Assembly: GCA_030248135.1 (NCBI GenBank)
Contig: JASANC010001770.1
Location: 62,001-126,000, forward strand
From: Theristus sp. LFF4_11
Lineage: Eukaryota > Nematoda > Chromadorea > Monhysterida > Xyalidae
Length of the DNA stretch: 64,000 nt
Direction of reading: 5' to 3'
The notes under the pieces are model-generated. The model made no database searches. It was given only the letters and a program-made list of their open reading frames with translations, and had not been told where the DNA came from. The translations under genes and the position numbers were made by a program. The number at the start of each line of letters is the position of its first letter. Position 1 is the first letter of the stretch. Shown piece after piece: positions 34,125-47,662 of this stretch.

Positions 34125-35631
34125 TCACGATTTGGCAGAGTTCGTGTCGGCATCGGTGTGTTCGCTCGAGCGCAATTCCTCCCTGACTTCCATCAGCGCC
34201 TGACCGAGCCAATTTCGGCCACGCCAGTTTCGTCGGTCTAACGCTTTGTCGTTGAACACGCCGAGGCCTGGAAATTAAGGAAAACATGACAAACTGGCGA
34301 GACATTCAGAGTCAAAACACAGGAAAACTGATTGTAACACTTAGCGCTGATTGGCCAGTTCAGATGCAGCATGTCTGAAGTAGCTAATCAGAAACTCGTT
34401 GCAAGGGATGGGTATTGTCATTCAATTGGAGACACAAAACCCAGGTGACAAACAGCAAGTATTTTTTTCAGAATCGAACGAACACAACACCAACCAACGC
34501 CCCATTTCCGATCGCGCGGGCTTGCTTCAACCAGGACGCTGTTCTCGGTGGCCAGAAGCTTCTTGCGGAGATCTTCATTCTGGCCGAACTGAAATCGAGA
34601 TGACAAATCTGGGTACAAAATCGAATAAAAATCTAACAATCATTTCGAAATAGAGACTATGTTTGACCGAACAAATCCCAAAATTTTCGCTCGACTTCAA
34701 AATCATTTTTTACTGGGAAATTTCGCAATGACCACCACAATGATTTGCGACTTTTGCAAAGTTTGGTGTGCGCCAGGGCATTCCAATATAAAGCAGTAAG
34801 CAGATTCCCACTGGTAAACTGCGTTGTTCAACCTTTGCTCGAAGTCCAGCTTTCATGTGCTCATAACTGACACGTTCCCATTCGTCTTGGTCGTAATTCT
34901 GCACCCGCCGGCCGAGTTCCTTCTGTTCGCCGGGGGTTGTCGCCCTTTGGATCGCTGCTTGCATGTTCTCGTCTTCGAAGTGTTCTGAACTTTGGAAAAT
35001 TCAACGCTAAAAAAAGTGGGAGCTTGATTTATTCAAGAGTCGATTTTAAACGAACAAAAAACTGCTTAGTCAATTCGGCGTGAAGTGACGTGTTCAGAAT
35101 TCAGAGCATTATGTTTTGCAACTACTGCGTTTGCAGACCTGGACAGGAACTAGTTTCAATCTTTGTGAGGAAATTCAAAATAGCCAAGTGATCGGGTTCT
35201 AGTTTGGGGTCTCGGATCACTTTGTCAATTTTTGAATTTCCGCGTCATGAACCTCGGGTCCAAAAGATAAGATAATATTCCGTAATAATCAGAAGAAGCC
35301 TGGCTGGTTGCGGATTCTTGTTGCTGGCATGACCAACCATCGCCGTCAAATCTCGGTTTAAAAACCCTTCCACAAATCAGCTAGCCCAGCCAATCAGCAA
35401 ACCATTTTCCCACATGTAAAAAGTAGCACTCTGCTGTTCTCAAAACCTGAACTAACAACAAAACCGACCAGCTTTTTTATACTGAAAATATTGTTCGCCA
35501 TTCTGAAAGTGAACGCCGTTCAGTTCGAACGGACTCGGGTGAAAGTTGCTGAGGAACGGTGATGGACCGTAAAAAAGGATGAAGCGTTCAGTGCCATCGG
35601 CGCTCGTCACCTCTCGTAAAGCGTCAGCCAT
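34125..35631 (-). CDS. NADAR-domain protein (YbiA/DUF1768 family)
   Basis: Four exons: 35631-35483, 34989-34833, 34588-34495 and 34267-34125, 543 nt, 180 residues. The family signature is complete: FYGPSPFLSNFHPSPFELNG at the start, NGEQYF, a middle helix block (RVSYEHMKAGLRAKFGQNED), LLATENSVLVEASPRDRKWG and NWRGRNWLGQALMEVREEL near the end. NADAR proteins act on NAD- or ADP-ribose-related compounds; bacterial YbiA hydrolyses riboflavin-pathway intermediates, and others remove ADP-ribose from guanine in DNA. Which substrate this one uses cannot be told. The first intron uses a weak GTATAAA donor, and the second exon start is chosen because phase and frame then agree. The protein is the single domain with no targeting signal. 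Confidence 0.9.
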
Positions 35632-36647
35632 GATTTCAAAAATCGTGGCCGCTTAAACGATGTTTAACTGAAATAACGAAAAACACATAAAATTCACCTG
35701 TGCAACATTCACTTCCATACAAAATGCCGGTCAGTTCAAACTGTTTTGAAAAACTTGTGGAAATGATGTGGCTTTTAACTAAACTGAACTAACCACAAAG
35801 GCAAGCAACAGGCATGGAAATTTAGCTGACTTCCGCAATGATGAACTGATTTTTACTGCTGCTGGTGCAATTGCGTGTAATTGTCACTGTTTGTATGTAT
35901 CCATACATTGTATATTCTAACTGGGACAGTATATTACAAAATATCCTACTGTCTATAGATTGGTCGCATTTGATACGCGCTGATTGTCGAATTCGTTTTG
36001 AGCAGCCAATCAGCGTAATATACAGTGTAATCATTATTAAGAGTTCAATAACTGTGTGTTCAGTTCACCGTGGTGTAAAAACACCACCGAATTCAACGAA
36101 AAATCTGGACTTCCACGCAAAAAAACAGTCGTTCTCACACATCAACTGCACCCAACAGAAGAAAAAACACTGAACATTTTAACTCGACACTCGACATTCA
36201 TGGTGGCTTGGTGGCTTTTCAATAATGCTGTTACTTCATTATTAATTGATCATGCGACCATACTCTGAATGTGTACTATGACGTACAAAGTGTATCGATT
36301 TCATTTCATTATATTCCAAATCAGTCATGTTTATACCAGTGGCAGTTTTATATTTGCCTAACCAAGGCAACAGACAGTGAGTGAACAAGGCAAACCACTG
36401 AAACTCTGCTGTGAACAATTTTGCAAAAACAAATAATCACAGTCAAACCGCCGAAATAACTACCTTTCACAACTGAAACGGCAACAACCAATTTTTGAAC
36501 CTGCTCTGCTGTTTTCACGAACTTTGCAAAGATGTGGTCTCGTATGATCGCTTCACAGGTTCATCAAACCAAGTTAATTCCGGAAAAAACAAGTATAAAT
36601 GAGCGCGATTGAACACCACACAACATCCGTCGCTCATCAATTGTGTT
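35632..36647. other. Divergent intergenic region
   Basis: The NADAR gene (minus) and the GT92 gene (plus) start on either side, so both promoters should lie here. One CCAATCAGCG motif is near 36004. No exon or obvious repeat was recognised. Confidence 0.45.
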
Positions 36648-38588
36648 ATGCTGCGCGCGCGTCGACAATGCAATCAAGCTGTTCGCCTCGGCATTGTCGC
36701 TGCGCTGCTTCTTCTGCTGTTCGTTCGTACGTTCAATCATAGACACCGAGTGCCGGATGAGTTCGACGACGAGAACTTTGACCAGTTGAGCGATTCGCCA
36801 CGTCCTATCGACGATCTCGACCACGAAGTCTACAAGAACGTCTGCAACGACTACGGTCTCTTCCTACTGTCTCCCGGTCCGGCCTATCTCGACGACCGCG
36901 ACCCGACTAATCCGGTCGTTCGGGTGCTCTTGTACGGCCCGGAAGAGCTCGACGATCCCGAGAAGAATCAGCGCGTCGGACCGATTCGTTGTTCGATCGG
37001 CGCCAGCCATAATCTGATCGAGCAAACGGCACCGCCGAGCTTCGAGCTGCTCAACATCTACGCAACGACCGGCAATTTCTGTTGGTCATACTATCTGCAG
37101 TGTCCGGTGCATCAGTTGACCGCGCCACTTTCGGCCGTTCGACAAGTGTTCCTGGAGCTGTACCCGAATTTGGCGCCGGTCGCCGTGCACGTACGGCATG
37201 TTGCGTCCGATTCCAGCAAGGGCGAGACCGCTCGTGCGAGCAAGCGCACATCGCCATTCCTGCTGACAATGTGCGTCTCGGCAATGTTCGACTTTCGCCA
37301 CTGGCGAAGTTTACTGCTGTCGCTGGAGTACTATCGACTGATCGGCGTGCAACAAGTGCTGCTGTACCGCGAGTCGACTTCGTCGAGGGTGGTGGACGCG
37401 ATTTTGAGGTACTACGTGCATGAGCTGCGCTTTGTCGAGATCGTAGAGTGGCCACTGGCCGGACCGCTGCCGAACGACGCCGACGAAGGCAGCTACTACC
37501 ATGGACAGTCGTTGGCGATCAATGATTGCATGCTTAGGTTGGACGAGTCATTTGGGCGTTCATTTTTGGTGCGTGGGTATGAACAAACTGGAGCGAGTAA
37601 ATTGTTAAGATTGTGTTTGTCTTGTTGTCACCCGACCACGGCCACCAGGACGGTCAAAGTGAATACGGAGGAATCGCCAAAACCGACGTCCTGGACAAGC
37701 AGTTTGCCAGTTGTTGGTGTTTCTGTCTACTTAGCATAAATATGCGGATGTAGAACCCCACATTCATTGTACGATTCCACCTACTTTTAATGCCAATTCT
37801 TGTGATTTCATCTTATTGTCCCCCTCCCCACAAAACCTTCAAATACAATATACAATCATCTCGAAATCATGGACAGGTCAATCGGCCGAAGTCGTTTCGT
37901 GTTGATCGCCGACCTGGACGAGTTCGTCGGGCGTCTACGACCGATTCGCCGCAACTGGCTACAGCGCTACGTGCAGCGTCAGGCGCGTCTGCACTCGAAC
38001 GCCAGCGATTTCCTCATTCGTAGCGCGTACCTCGAGGTGCCGCAGTTCTCGATTCGCGGCGACGACGACACAAACTCCACCAGCCGGTTTGACGAGGCCA
38101 TCAACAACGGCGCCACAATGACGACCGATCTCGACCGCTGGTTTCGCTCGATTCAACCGCTCCGTCGACCGATTCAGTTACGCTCGCGTGACATCTTCCC
38201 GGAGACGGTTCGCAGTAAATACGTGTTTCGACCGGAACGCATGCTGAAGCTCGGCGTGCACGCGAGCTTCACGACGACGGACATGCGTCGGCATACGACG
38301 GTCGTTGCGAGTCCGTTCGACGCGCTGCTGTTCCACTTCAAAACGGCGCTAGACAAAACGGCCGATGAGCTAAGGATTGTGATCAATAACGATTCGGAGG
38401 ACGGAGAATACAATGACGAACGAAGCGACAAGGACGAATTGATTGAAATGGACGTTTTTGCGTCGATTCATTCGTCGTTGCGAAAGACGCTGTTGAACGT
38501 CACTCGGCGCATCGAGCGACTCCTGGCGTTGGAGCCGCATCAGTCCGAATTCACAAAGAGAAACAATTTTGTCAGGGATTTGCGATAA
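36648..38588 (+). CDS. GT92 (DUF23) family glycosyltransferase, type II membrane protein
   Basis: Two exons, 36648-37537 and 37877-38588, give 1602 nt and 533 residues. The ATG at 36648 is chosen because it gives a short basic head (MLRARRQCNQAVR) before a single membrane segment at about residues 14-27 (LGIVAALLLLLFV), the plan of a Golgi type II enzyme. The catalytic domain has TMCVSAMFDFRHWRSLLLSL, EYYRLIGVQQVLLYRE, VEIVEWPL, YYHGQSLAINDC and, across the intron, FVLIADLDEF. The DLD at residues 309-311 fits the metal- and sugar-nucleotide-binding DxD. GT92 enzymes of nematodes add galactose to core fucose of N-glycans; this substrate is inferred. The join uses AG|GTTGGA at 37537 and CAG at 37874-37876 and keeps phase 2. 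The C-terminus beyond about residue 470 is acidic and less conserved. Confidence 0.92.
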
Positions 38589-41500
38589 ACATTTCGTTCT
38601 TTCACCTTTCACCTAGTGCTGTGCTGTGATCAATTTACATTCTACAATCTACACCACCATGTTGATAATGGTGATTTGATCATACCGTTTTTTATGTTTA
38701 CTTTTCGATTCATTCTTTTCACATGTTCAAGTTCAACAACATTCCGATGATGGTGAGACCAGCAAGTAACCGTATGCTTTTTTGCTCACTGTAGAAATAA
38801 ACTGTGAATGAGGCCCAAACCAAAGTTTGTGAGATATATAATATAATGTTATTTTTTTAACCGGCTCCACACGCAGCTTAAAATTATGACTTCACAATAT
38901 ATAGGGTGTTCAAAAACAACGTCAAAAAAGTCTTCCTATCGTATTTATTTTGCCACTACATCATTCTTTCACACTGATATTCTCACCAACAATAATATAT
39001 TGCATGTCATGCATTGCAGCCAAACCTCCAACTCTAGCTTTCACTACAATAAATTTGGTTCCAAGTTTAAATTTCACGATTTTGAGAAACTCAGTGGTGT
39101 AGCACTACTGACTGAACCGCTAAGGTTTATAAAACTGGCATCAGGACATCAATTCCTTGTGTGAAGTCATCATCACACATGGCAGTCACCAATTGGCTCA
39201 ATGGATAAACGGTGAAGTCACACAAAATCTGCGTGATTATAAATTTCCATCAAACAGCACATCAGTACATACATACATGAGCACTGCCCGCACAGTGATG
39301 TGATGACTAACAGTCCTTTGTTCCATCACATACTGCCCACACAGCTGCCAAATGCCACCACGCCAACCACCGTCTACTCGAATTCATGTGGACTATCGTG
39401 TTTCAGCAAATGAACAAAAGTACCAATTTCAATTTTGCATTATTTTATCACTTCATTGCGACGATTGCGTATTTTCTCAAGTTCGTTACATTTGTTCAGT
39501 CGTTATGACGGATGAGTGGACTTCAAACGTTATTCACAAGCGCGAACCAAAACAACTGCTAAAAATATCAAAGACGCAAAATTAGAACTGCGTGCAAAAC
39601 ACGCGTTATCCAATAGCTAGCTCAGAGGGTGTGGGTACCGAAAATCGGTTCCCGTTTCGAATCTCAGCGATTGCTGCTCGTTTTTACGTTTTCCCCTTGT
39701 TTCGTTTTGTATGTAAAATGCACCGATCTATCTCCTCGTCTGCTGTGCAGTCAAAATTTTATGCTTTCTGCACAGCAACGCATCAACCAAAAAAAACCGC
39801 CAAACCAGCACAGCAACAACCAAACAAAGGAATCAGCCCAACGTTGCACGTGTTATGCCACGGTTATTTTTTGAATACCCACTCTTGTTGGCAATATGGA
39901 AAACATTTACGCGCGTAAATTTACGTGTTTAAAATTTTCAGGATAAGAGCGCCCACATGAGCGTGACTTGATAATGCAATAGCGTGTGTGCTTGGGGACC
40001 AGTTTACGAGTGGTCACCAAAGGAAACACGCTCTACATTTTTACATCACTCGTACGTGCAGTGAAATTTCACTAAAAATTTCAAACAGCCATCTGTACTG
40101 GCTGGCACAGCTGTAATACTGTGAAAATCATTGTGACATAGAGCATCATTACAGCGGAACTGATGCTGTCTAACATCACAGCACGCAGCTGTGCGTCGCG
40201 GAGTGTTTTTGGTCACGAAAAGCATGCATATGGTGTCTGCCTTCGCGCCCATGGCTCGTCTGTGTGTAATTCATGTTGTCTTCTCTTTTTCTCGCACGTT
40301 TTGTATTAAAACACGCACGAGTGTGACTATTGGTGCAAGCCGCTGTCATGTGTGTGTGTGTGCGCCGTCTTGACGTGCATGTGCGTGCAACAGACATGCC
40401 GCGAATGACGATCAACGTTTTCTTGCAAACGTTTTTGTTATCTCCAGCAGACGTGCACAGACACAGACACAGACACACGTAGTGCTACAACACAGTGCTC
40501 TTCAAGGTTGTCCACAAGCATGTTACAGCATGTGCAGCCAGCGTGCTCGCAACCATATCACCAATCATACGTCAATAATGGCCTCAATGACAGGTGCGCT
40601 GAATTCTCTTCGCTATGCGTCTTCTAGTGCAACAATCTACTGCTCATGGTGTGTGTGTGTTGAATCTTGTGGCATGCGCATCGTGTATCCAGTCACCGTA
40701 CACCCGCACCACTGACCATTCATGCTTTGTAGTTGGATGAATTTAGCATAGAATATAAGCTCCTTGGTTTAGACAAGTCCGCACAACGGTCCATCAGTGC
40801 CATGTTGCACATTGTGTTGACCAAGAAAACATCAAGCTTCAACATTGATGTGTGAAAATGAAGGACTTATGTCCATGTTTAGGAACCTCACTAAACTGAG
40901 GTTGTCTTTAAACGACGGTTTTTCAAAAACGGTATGTGCGCGCGCGTTTTGGTCTCAAAGTTAAACAAACACAAGCACACCACGCACATGCATCTGTTCG
41001 CATGTCCAGCCATCCGTTTACACACGTTGGTGTTTTTGTACAACAGCATCGTCTACTCCGTGCGCCACTGTATACACTTTTGCTGTTTTATTCACAAATT
41101 CTCAACGCACTACAGATGTATACATGAAGGGCAGAAAACTGGTTTTTTTCCTTCCTGCTGCTTTCTTGGTTTGCTTTCGTGCATTTATTACAATGCTGAT
41201 TTGCAAAATATATATTTTTGCAATCTCCGCTTCTTCATCTGGCGTGGTGCGTGTCACAAAGCACGACAACACGCTGCTATTCATGTTATACTTCTTGTAT
41301 TTCAAAGTTTCAAAAAGGCTGTTTTGATTTGCCCACTGATACTGTACGTACAAGTGTAGGACATTATTTGGCATCATATCTTGATTGTCGGAGTGTGTCC
41401 GGCTGGGTGGACAAAAGGGCGACCGACACATTCTCACTTTCTCACTTTTTGATGACACAGCGAAAGTTGAGTTGTCGGTCGGTTGATTTGCGCATGCACA

Positions 41501-44500
41501 CTGTGCAACACCATCATAACACATAGTTTTGTATCGTTTTTCTTCCATTCAACTAAACGCTTATCTACCAAACGTGAGCACGCGGTGTCCTTGGCTCGTC
41601 TGCACGTGCCGCAGTGCCTGCCACCTGCACGTCTCTCCATGTGTTTCTCTACGTCTCTGCTTAAATTTCAGAAACGCATTATTTTTCTTGTTGTCGTTCG
41701 TTCGTTATTTATTTCGTGTCACGTCGCCTGAAGAATTATTGCGATTCTTTGCTTCGCGATTCAGTTTCTAACTTTTTTTTGCCAACAACCATAATCAGCC
41801 AGAGTTTCGACTCGTGTGCGTATTTTTTCTTGTTTTTGTGCCAGAAGAAGGTCACTGTTGTTTTTCCATAGCCGAACTTTGTTTCAAGCCGTTTTTCAAC
41901 GTGCTTTCACGCACTTTTTACCACAAATGTCAACTTGTAACCTTCACATCACGACTGGCGCAACCCGCGCATCGCACGGTCATCGGCCAAAATCATTAGA
42001 TATCATCGTCGGCGGGCGTGTTTTTGGAAATTGTATCGTGAAACCTTTTCAGCTGAAGTGATTTATTGGCCGATTTTCAAGTTATACGAAGCGTATTGAT
42101 GCTGTATTTATAGCAACTCGTTATTGGCGAAAATTTAGTTTTAGCATTTAACTTTGAACACAGTTGAACTGTATTTTTTGGAGGTCTTCAAACGTGTGAG
42201 TGACTCTGAATGAGTCGCTCGCTGCATTCCTAGCATCTGAATAGTCAGTAAACTCGTTTCCAAAACAGGGTGACTAATTGTTGTCTGAATCATCTGAGAA
42301 AACCGCCAACGCAATTTTCAATTGCCAAAATGACAGCTCTTTTTGTTGGTGTGTTTTCAGACACACCTCCAAGAATGACAAAGACCTCAAGACTGAAAAC
42401 AGTCTTGCACGCCATTGTAGTTCCATTCTTTACAGTGCGCTGCGCTCAATGTTGAACACGCTGCTAAAAACGCATGGCGCTGCCTTGCACCGCGCTCGTC
42501 AAAAAGCGAACTGTTGTTGTTGCCGTAGTCTGCTCGGTACAACGGAGTGGACTATCTCTGGCTCGTCCGTTTTTATGCAACAGCAAAAGAAAAAAACTAT
42601 ACAGGAAAACGTCTCGCTACACAACCACACAATGTAGTCAGCAAACTGTGTTCCTGTTCTCTCTCTCTCTCTCTTTTGTCGGAGGTGTTGTTGCTTGCTT
42701 GCTTGCTCACGACGTTCTTTTCACTGTTTGTGTTGTTGTAGCTGGAGCTGCGCTGTTTGTAAAGCCGGGCAGACAGTGTGTGTTTTGTGCAACACAGCAC
42801 CAATACGGTCTGCCGTGGCCCGTTTTTGTTGCTTGCTCTCTTCAGTGTGCAGTCAACGCTGTCTGTGCAATATCGGAGCACACAGTTTTGTTTACGTTTT
42901 CGCATTGTTCTGGTGTGTTCGCTGCGTTTCGCCCTTCCATCGAGCAACCGATCATCATACCTCAAACGATATGGCGTGTTCAGAGAGTCAAACAAGAACG
43001 CCACAATGACGGTGAGTCCAGTGTTGCCGTCAGATTACTGATCGCGTCCGTTTTTGGCAAATGTTCGTTTCCATTGGCGATGGCAATGGGCTTACTGTTT
43101 TTTGGTTAAATTTCGAATCGACTTGCGCATATTTGCATGATTTTTCGTTTTTTTAAATTTCAATGTCGTCTTTCGTTGTTTCTTTTGCTGTCCATTTATG
43201 TGCGGCCTCCTCAAAACTCTACGAGTGATTTTATGTGTGTTGACATTGCATGCATTTTTGGCTTTTACGTTGAGTGGTTTCGTTTCTTGTAATTGTTCTA
43301 ATTGTCACTGTTGAGAAATTCTAACCCTTAACCACTTGAGGAAACAGCCAATAGAGATACTCCAGTTATCACCACTTTCTTATCTTCCACTATCCATATC
43401 TTTGACAAAAGCTGAAGAACACATCTTCTCAGTCGTAAAAACAAGTTGTACAACAAGCGGCATCACTTTTCCCAGTTTTCCCTTTTCAACCGAACAATGT
43501 CAAGGTGAAAAAGCCAAACTTACGACACACTTATCGTATTTTCATATGGGACGGTCGGTTGTGTACCTTGATGCAAAAAAGGCAAAGAACGCCGTCATTC
43601 ATCTTTAACGGCACATTCGTTAACATCTGAATGAACATGTCAGACCAGTTGAGGATAGATAAAACAAAACTCTCTGGGTGATATCGGGTCAATTCATCAG
43701 TCATCCGCAAATTGCAACAACAAGTAAAGTTGTAAACGATGAGCCGATTCCGATTCAATTCAAACTGTGTCATCCGTCTTTCCTGTTGCACAACAAACCC
43801 CATTTTTTCGTCATCTTGGGTTGTGCCATCGTAAGAGGCCCGTTGGGCTGGGTCACCAACCACATCACGATGTGCCCACCAGCAAAAGGAACAGAATGTA
43901 CGCACGCACAACTTTTGCCAAAGGCGAAAAACGCCGTTACGCAACAGCTTTTACGGTCGCCTCTAAAGCGAGGCCCGTTCGAAATGATATGCAGCACGGT
44001 CGTGGTGCGTGCCCCGTTATCTTGTTTCTGCACACGCAGAGTGCACAGCAACAGATATACACCATGCAGCACCGAATCAACGGTGTGTGGGCATTGAAAA
44101 TCACCCCACAACCTCCAATCGTGCGCAACACACACACACACTCCCCAAGGAGTAGTAAACCGATTCTGAGTTCAGTTGTGTGTCTGCGTCTGCCATATCG
44201 GGCCGATCAGCTTTTGTTGTGCGGCCCCCAATATTATTGCGATATATTTGATTTCGATCTAAAATAGTAACCACTGCTACCCCCGGTTACCTTCGAAGCA
44301 TACATGTATATGAATACACACGAGCCTCGATTACACAGGTCGACGCCAGGTCAAGTCGTTTTGCTTGGCCCGTGTGCAACTATCTGTTGTATACCTGCTT
44401 GCGTTGCTATTCATTCAATAAGGTAGAGATAGCGTCTTGTCCCCCTTGGGCTGTTTGTCTTACGACGACTCTCCCACAATCTCTCAGTTGTACATTCATT

Positions 44501-44739
44501 TTGCATTTTACGTCGTGCTGTTCAATCAGTCCATGTCTGGTGGTGTTTGCTTCGTTGGCGTATATTTTCGACTTTTCGTGAAAATAATAACGTCCAACTT
44601 AATTGTGCTTCAATAATTCTACCCGCTTACTTGTCCCCGTGTGCCCGTACGCCTGTGCTGGGTGTACGCTCGGTTCGAGCTATTTTTGCACGAACAAAAA
44701 AACAGCGATTTGTGTGAAATTTTGAGCGGCAACTTTGAT
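38589..44739. other. Large gene-poor region
   Basis: Open frames here are short, Cys- and Phe-rich or low in complexity, and no chained exons were found on either strand. Small features are an ACAGAC microsatellite near 40453-40475, a CT run near 42660-42675, and a tRNA-like phrase near 39610-39660 (AGCTAGCTCAGAGGGTGTGG, then TTTCGAATCTC). A gene with short exons could have been missed. Confidence 0.4.
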
Positions 44740-45078
44740 GAAAATCAAAATTCTGGCCGTCAAATTCACGCAGGCGCTCTCGTTCTTGCTGCTCACCGGG
44801 TATACATTCACAACAGTTGCACGGTCTGGTCGTGTTTCCGATGTTGTCCAAGTATGTTGCACTATTATAAACTTGGAGTTCTCGTATTAGAACTCAAGTT
44901 GCTCAATCGCTTGTCCTACTCGGCCATCATGTCAACGAGGTAAGCGACACTGCTTTCTTTGCATGTTCGTTTCTGTTTTTTTTCTTGCATGTCACCGATT
45001 TGTTTTTTTTTGAGTACAAAATGCTGATCCGCCGACTCCAAAGCAACGGCGACGACGATGACGAACCATTCAATGGAA
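44739..45078 (+). other. Candidate short exons, function unknown
   Basis: A strong donor (ACGAG|GTAAGC) ends at 44940, and a following segment at about 45017-45078, after a T-rich AG, reads YKMLIRRLQSNGDDDDEPFN and stops. Joined in phase 0 the upstream frame is VAQSLVLLGHHVNE. A different frame of the same region offers a signal-peptide-like start (MKIKILAVKFTQALSFLLL) near 44739, but this needs a 39-base intron, shorter than any other here. Another exon-like piece (YRLICGEASDGKYANMNRAK, between a CAG acceptor and GTACGA donor) is at about 45554-45620. None matches a family I know. Confidence 0.25.
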
Positions 45079-47662
45079 ACTAATCAAGTGCTGCATTCGG
45101 CTCGCTGGGATCAGTTGCTTGATATAATGCCCAACAAAGCACAATGTGTGTCAGCTATATCACAGCCGATCCTGGCCAGTCGCGTGCGTGCACCGATATG
45201 CCGAAACAATACAATTTAAAAAAACCGGAATTTTCCGAAAATTCTCTATTCGACTGATAAAAAAAAATCATTCTTGATATTGACATTTCGATGCGAGATT
45301 ACATGCCCCGGTCCGGACTCGTGGAAAAACATCTGGACTTTGAAAAAAGTAACCCGAAAATTCATTGACGTCAATTGAAAAGCCAAAACCCAGATTGTGC
45401 AAAGTACAGTTGGATCTGGAATGTGTGAATGTGCAAACGTTTTTTGTTTTTTTAGTTTTTATTCTCGAATTTTCTATCCGCGATTCAGAGCTCTCGTGAA
45501 AAAGTATTTCCGGGTGTCCAAATAAGTGCTTTTTAATATTCTGTCCGTCCAGTTATCGATTGATCTGTGGTGAAGCCTCCGATGGCAAATACGCAAATAT
45601 GAATCGTGCCAAACGTTCGGTACGAGACAGTCCTGGGTGTGCGCCTAGTCCTGTTGCGCTGGCGGCGCCAAAATTCAAGACTAGAAACACACTCAGTCTT
45701 GTCAAGTACAAAAAATCAACAGGGAATTTATTGCATCGATTCCATTATTCTAATTTTGAAATCGTCAACATGGCTGTTGTTGGTAAGCGTGACAAGATGC
45801 CAGTGATTTTTTTTGTTTGGAATTTTGACATTAGTACCCATAATTCTTGAGGTTTTTACTTTGTACATTGGGTCGGTTCACAATAAAAAAAAACTGTGCC
45901 TGTCTTGTCATTGGACACTTCGTGTCCATTGGCGGAATGGTAGTGATTCGAATAAAAATGTTTTAAGACTCGTTCTTTAAAATTTAAAATTTTAAAAAGT
46001 TAAAATTTAAAAATCGTTCTCTACTGTGCAAAACATCAAGAAACAGCCAAGAGTAAAAGACCGTGCATCCCTTCAACGAGATCCTCTAGCCACAAACATA
46101 CAGCACCTATTTACTCCGTGCATGCAGACCACACAGTACAATACACATCCATGCCTGTGCGTTGCTGCTGTTCACTATCACGGTTTTCAGATCGGAAAAC
46201 AAAGTTTACCCTGACCTGCCACTGACGCGATGTGTTAAGTGGATCCGTGCTCAACCCAAGACAGCTGGAACGGCAACATTTTTGTCGGTGCATGCGACCT
46301 GCCACGTGGATTGTGGATTCAACGTTCAACCATCTGTGTTTATCAGAAAAAGTGTAACACAAAAATTGAAAAAATGACGCACTAGTAAATCAAGGTATAG
46401 AGCCAAGTACGCTCAAATGACTATGCCAATTTTTGACTTGACATGACCCTCAACTTGACCAACAGATACGTCTGATTCTCAATTTTATTTCACTTTTGGT
46501 TTCATTGCATCTTTTTCGGAATATCTGTGCGAATGCAGTTTTTCAAAACAAGACGAAAAGACGTTGTAGCAATAGAAACACAACCTGATAGCTTGAAATA
46601 AAAAACCAACGTTGATTGCATTGCAGTAAATAAACAACAACTAGACATGCCAGTAAAAATGTGCTCAAAAAGATTGATGTTTTTTTTCAGATCGCTTTTT
46701 AAACTTTAAATAGTTTTAAAAACTGCATTATACAATCATAACAATTTCAATAATTTAACAAATTCTTAAGACATCCAAGTACTTTCTATAATTAGTGCAC
46801 GCTACTTGCTAGACTAGACAGTTTAACAGAAGAGAGACAAAAAACATGCAACGCATCTGAATTTTTTCGAGACTTGCAACGTGCCGTGGTGCTGATGAAA
46901 TACAACAAAGAACGACCAATCAGTGTGCCGATTTCAAATAATACCATCAACCAGTTCAGAGTGCATGCACGCAAAGTGGAGCACATTGCAGTGATAAGTA
47001 CTTACAAAAACGAGTACTGTTGAATTGAAACTATAAGGATCATCATGAATCTGAAATCACTTCAGAAATAAAGACTACCAGAGTCTGTCGTGAACTGCGG
47101 CTGAAATTTTTTAAAGCAAATAATTTCAGTGAACCGGAATTTTGTTACAAGGATTTGTCTGCAGCAAGCCAGTGAACCCAATGATTCCAATTCATACACA
47201 ACAAAACGGGTTAGGATGGGCGTAAAATCGACTGGCTTTAAAATGTTTTGAATGAAATCAATACTCAGAAGAAGAAACTGAAAATCATTTAAATAGAAAC
47301 CGAAGAATGCAGAACAATGATTTCAAACTTTAAACCAAATGAAAAATATCGCAATTTCGACGAAAAAAATCGGGCACTATTTGGTTTCCTCAACTTGTCT
47401 AAGCTGCTGTAATTGGCCAAAGTTGTTTTCACTTTTTCGATCAAACAAGCTAAAACTAAAAAAAATGATTGCAATTTCAAAAGATCATTAGCGTACCACA
47501 CATTGCTTGAAAGAATAACAAAAAAAACACAGAAAATCGAATGCATCCAAGCTGCTGTGCTGTGGCTACGATGTTTACGCAGAAGCCGATAAGACAACAA
47601 AAAAACAGCAAAGTTGAGACTGAGAATGCCACAAAAAAGAAACAAATCAATCAATTATTTGG
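45079..47662. other. Spacer downstream of the condensin gene
   Basis: Apart from the exon-like piece near 45554-45620 nothing gene-like was found. The sequence is AT-rich, with two CCAATCAG/CTGATTGG octamers in this area, counting one just inside the condensin gene at about 47774. Confidence 0.4.

Noticed and set aside
37538..37739. Read-through of GT92 exon 1 to 37739
   Set aside because: The continuation is unlike the family, whereas splicing at 37537 to 37877 restores the conserved DLDEF block in phase.
37051..38431. Antisense frames of 60-134 codons
   Set aside because: Shadows of the GC-rich GT92 coding exons.
41102..44267. Overlapping frames of 80-211 codons in the gene-poor region
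   Set aside because: They overlap in all frames, have biased Cys/Ser/Phe content, and show no domain or exon chain.
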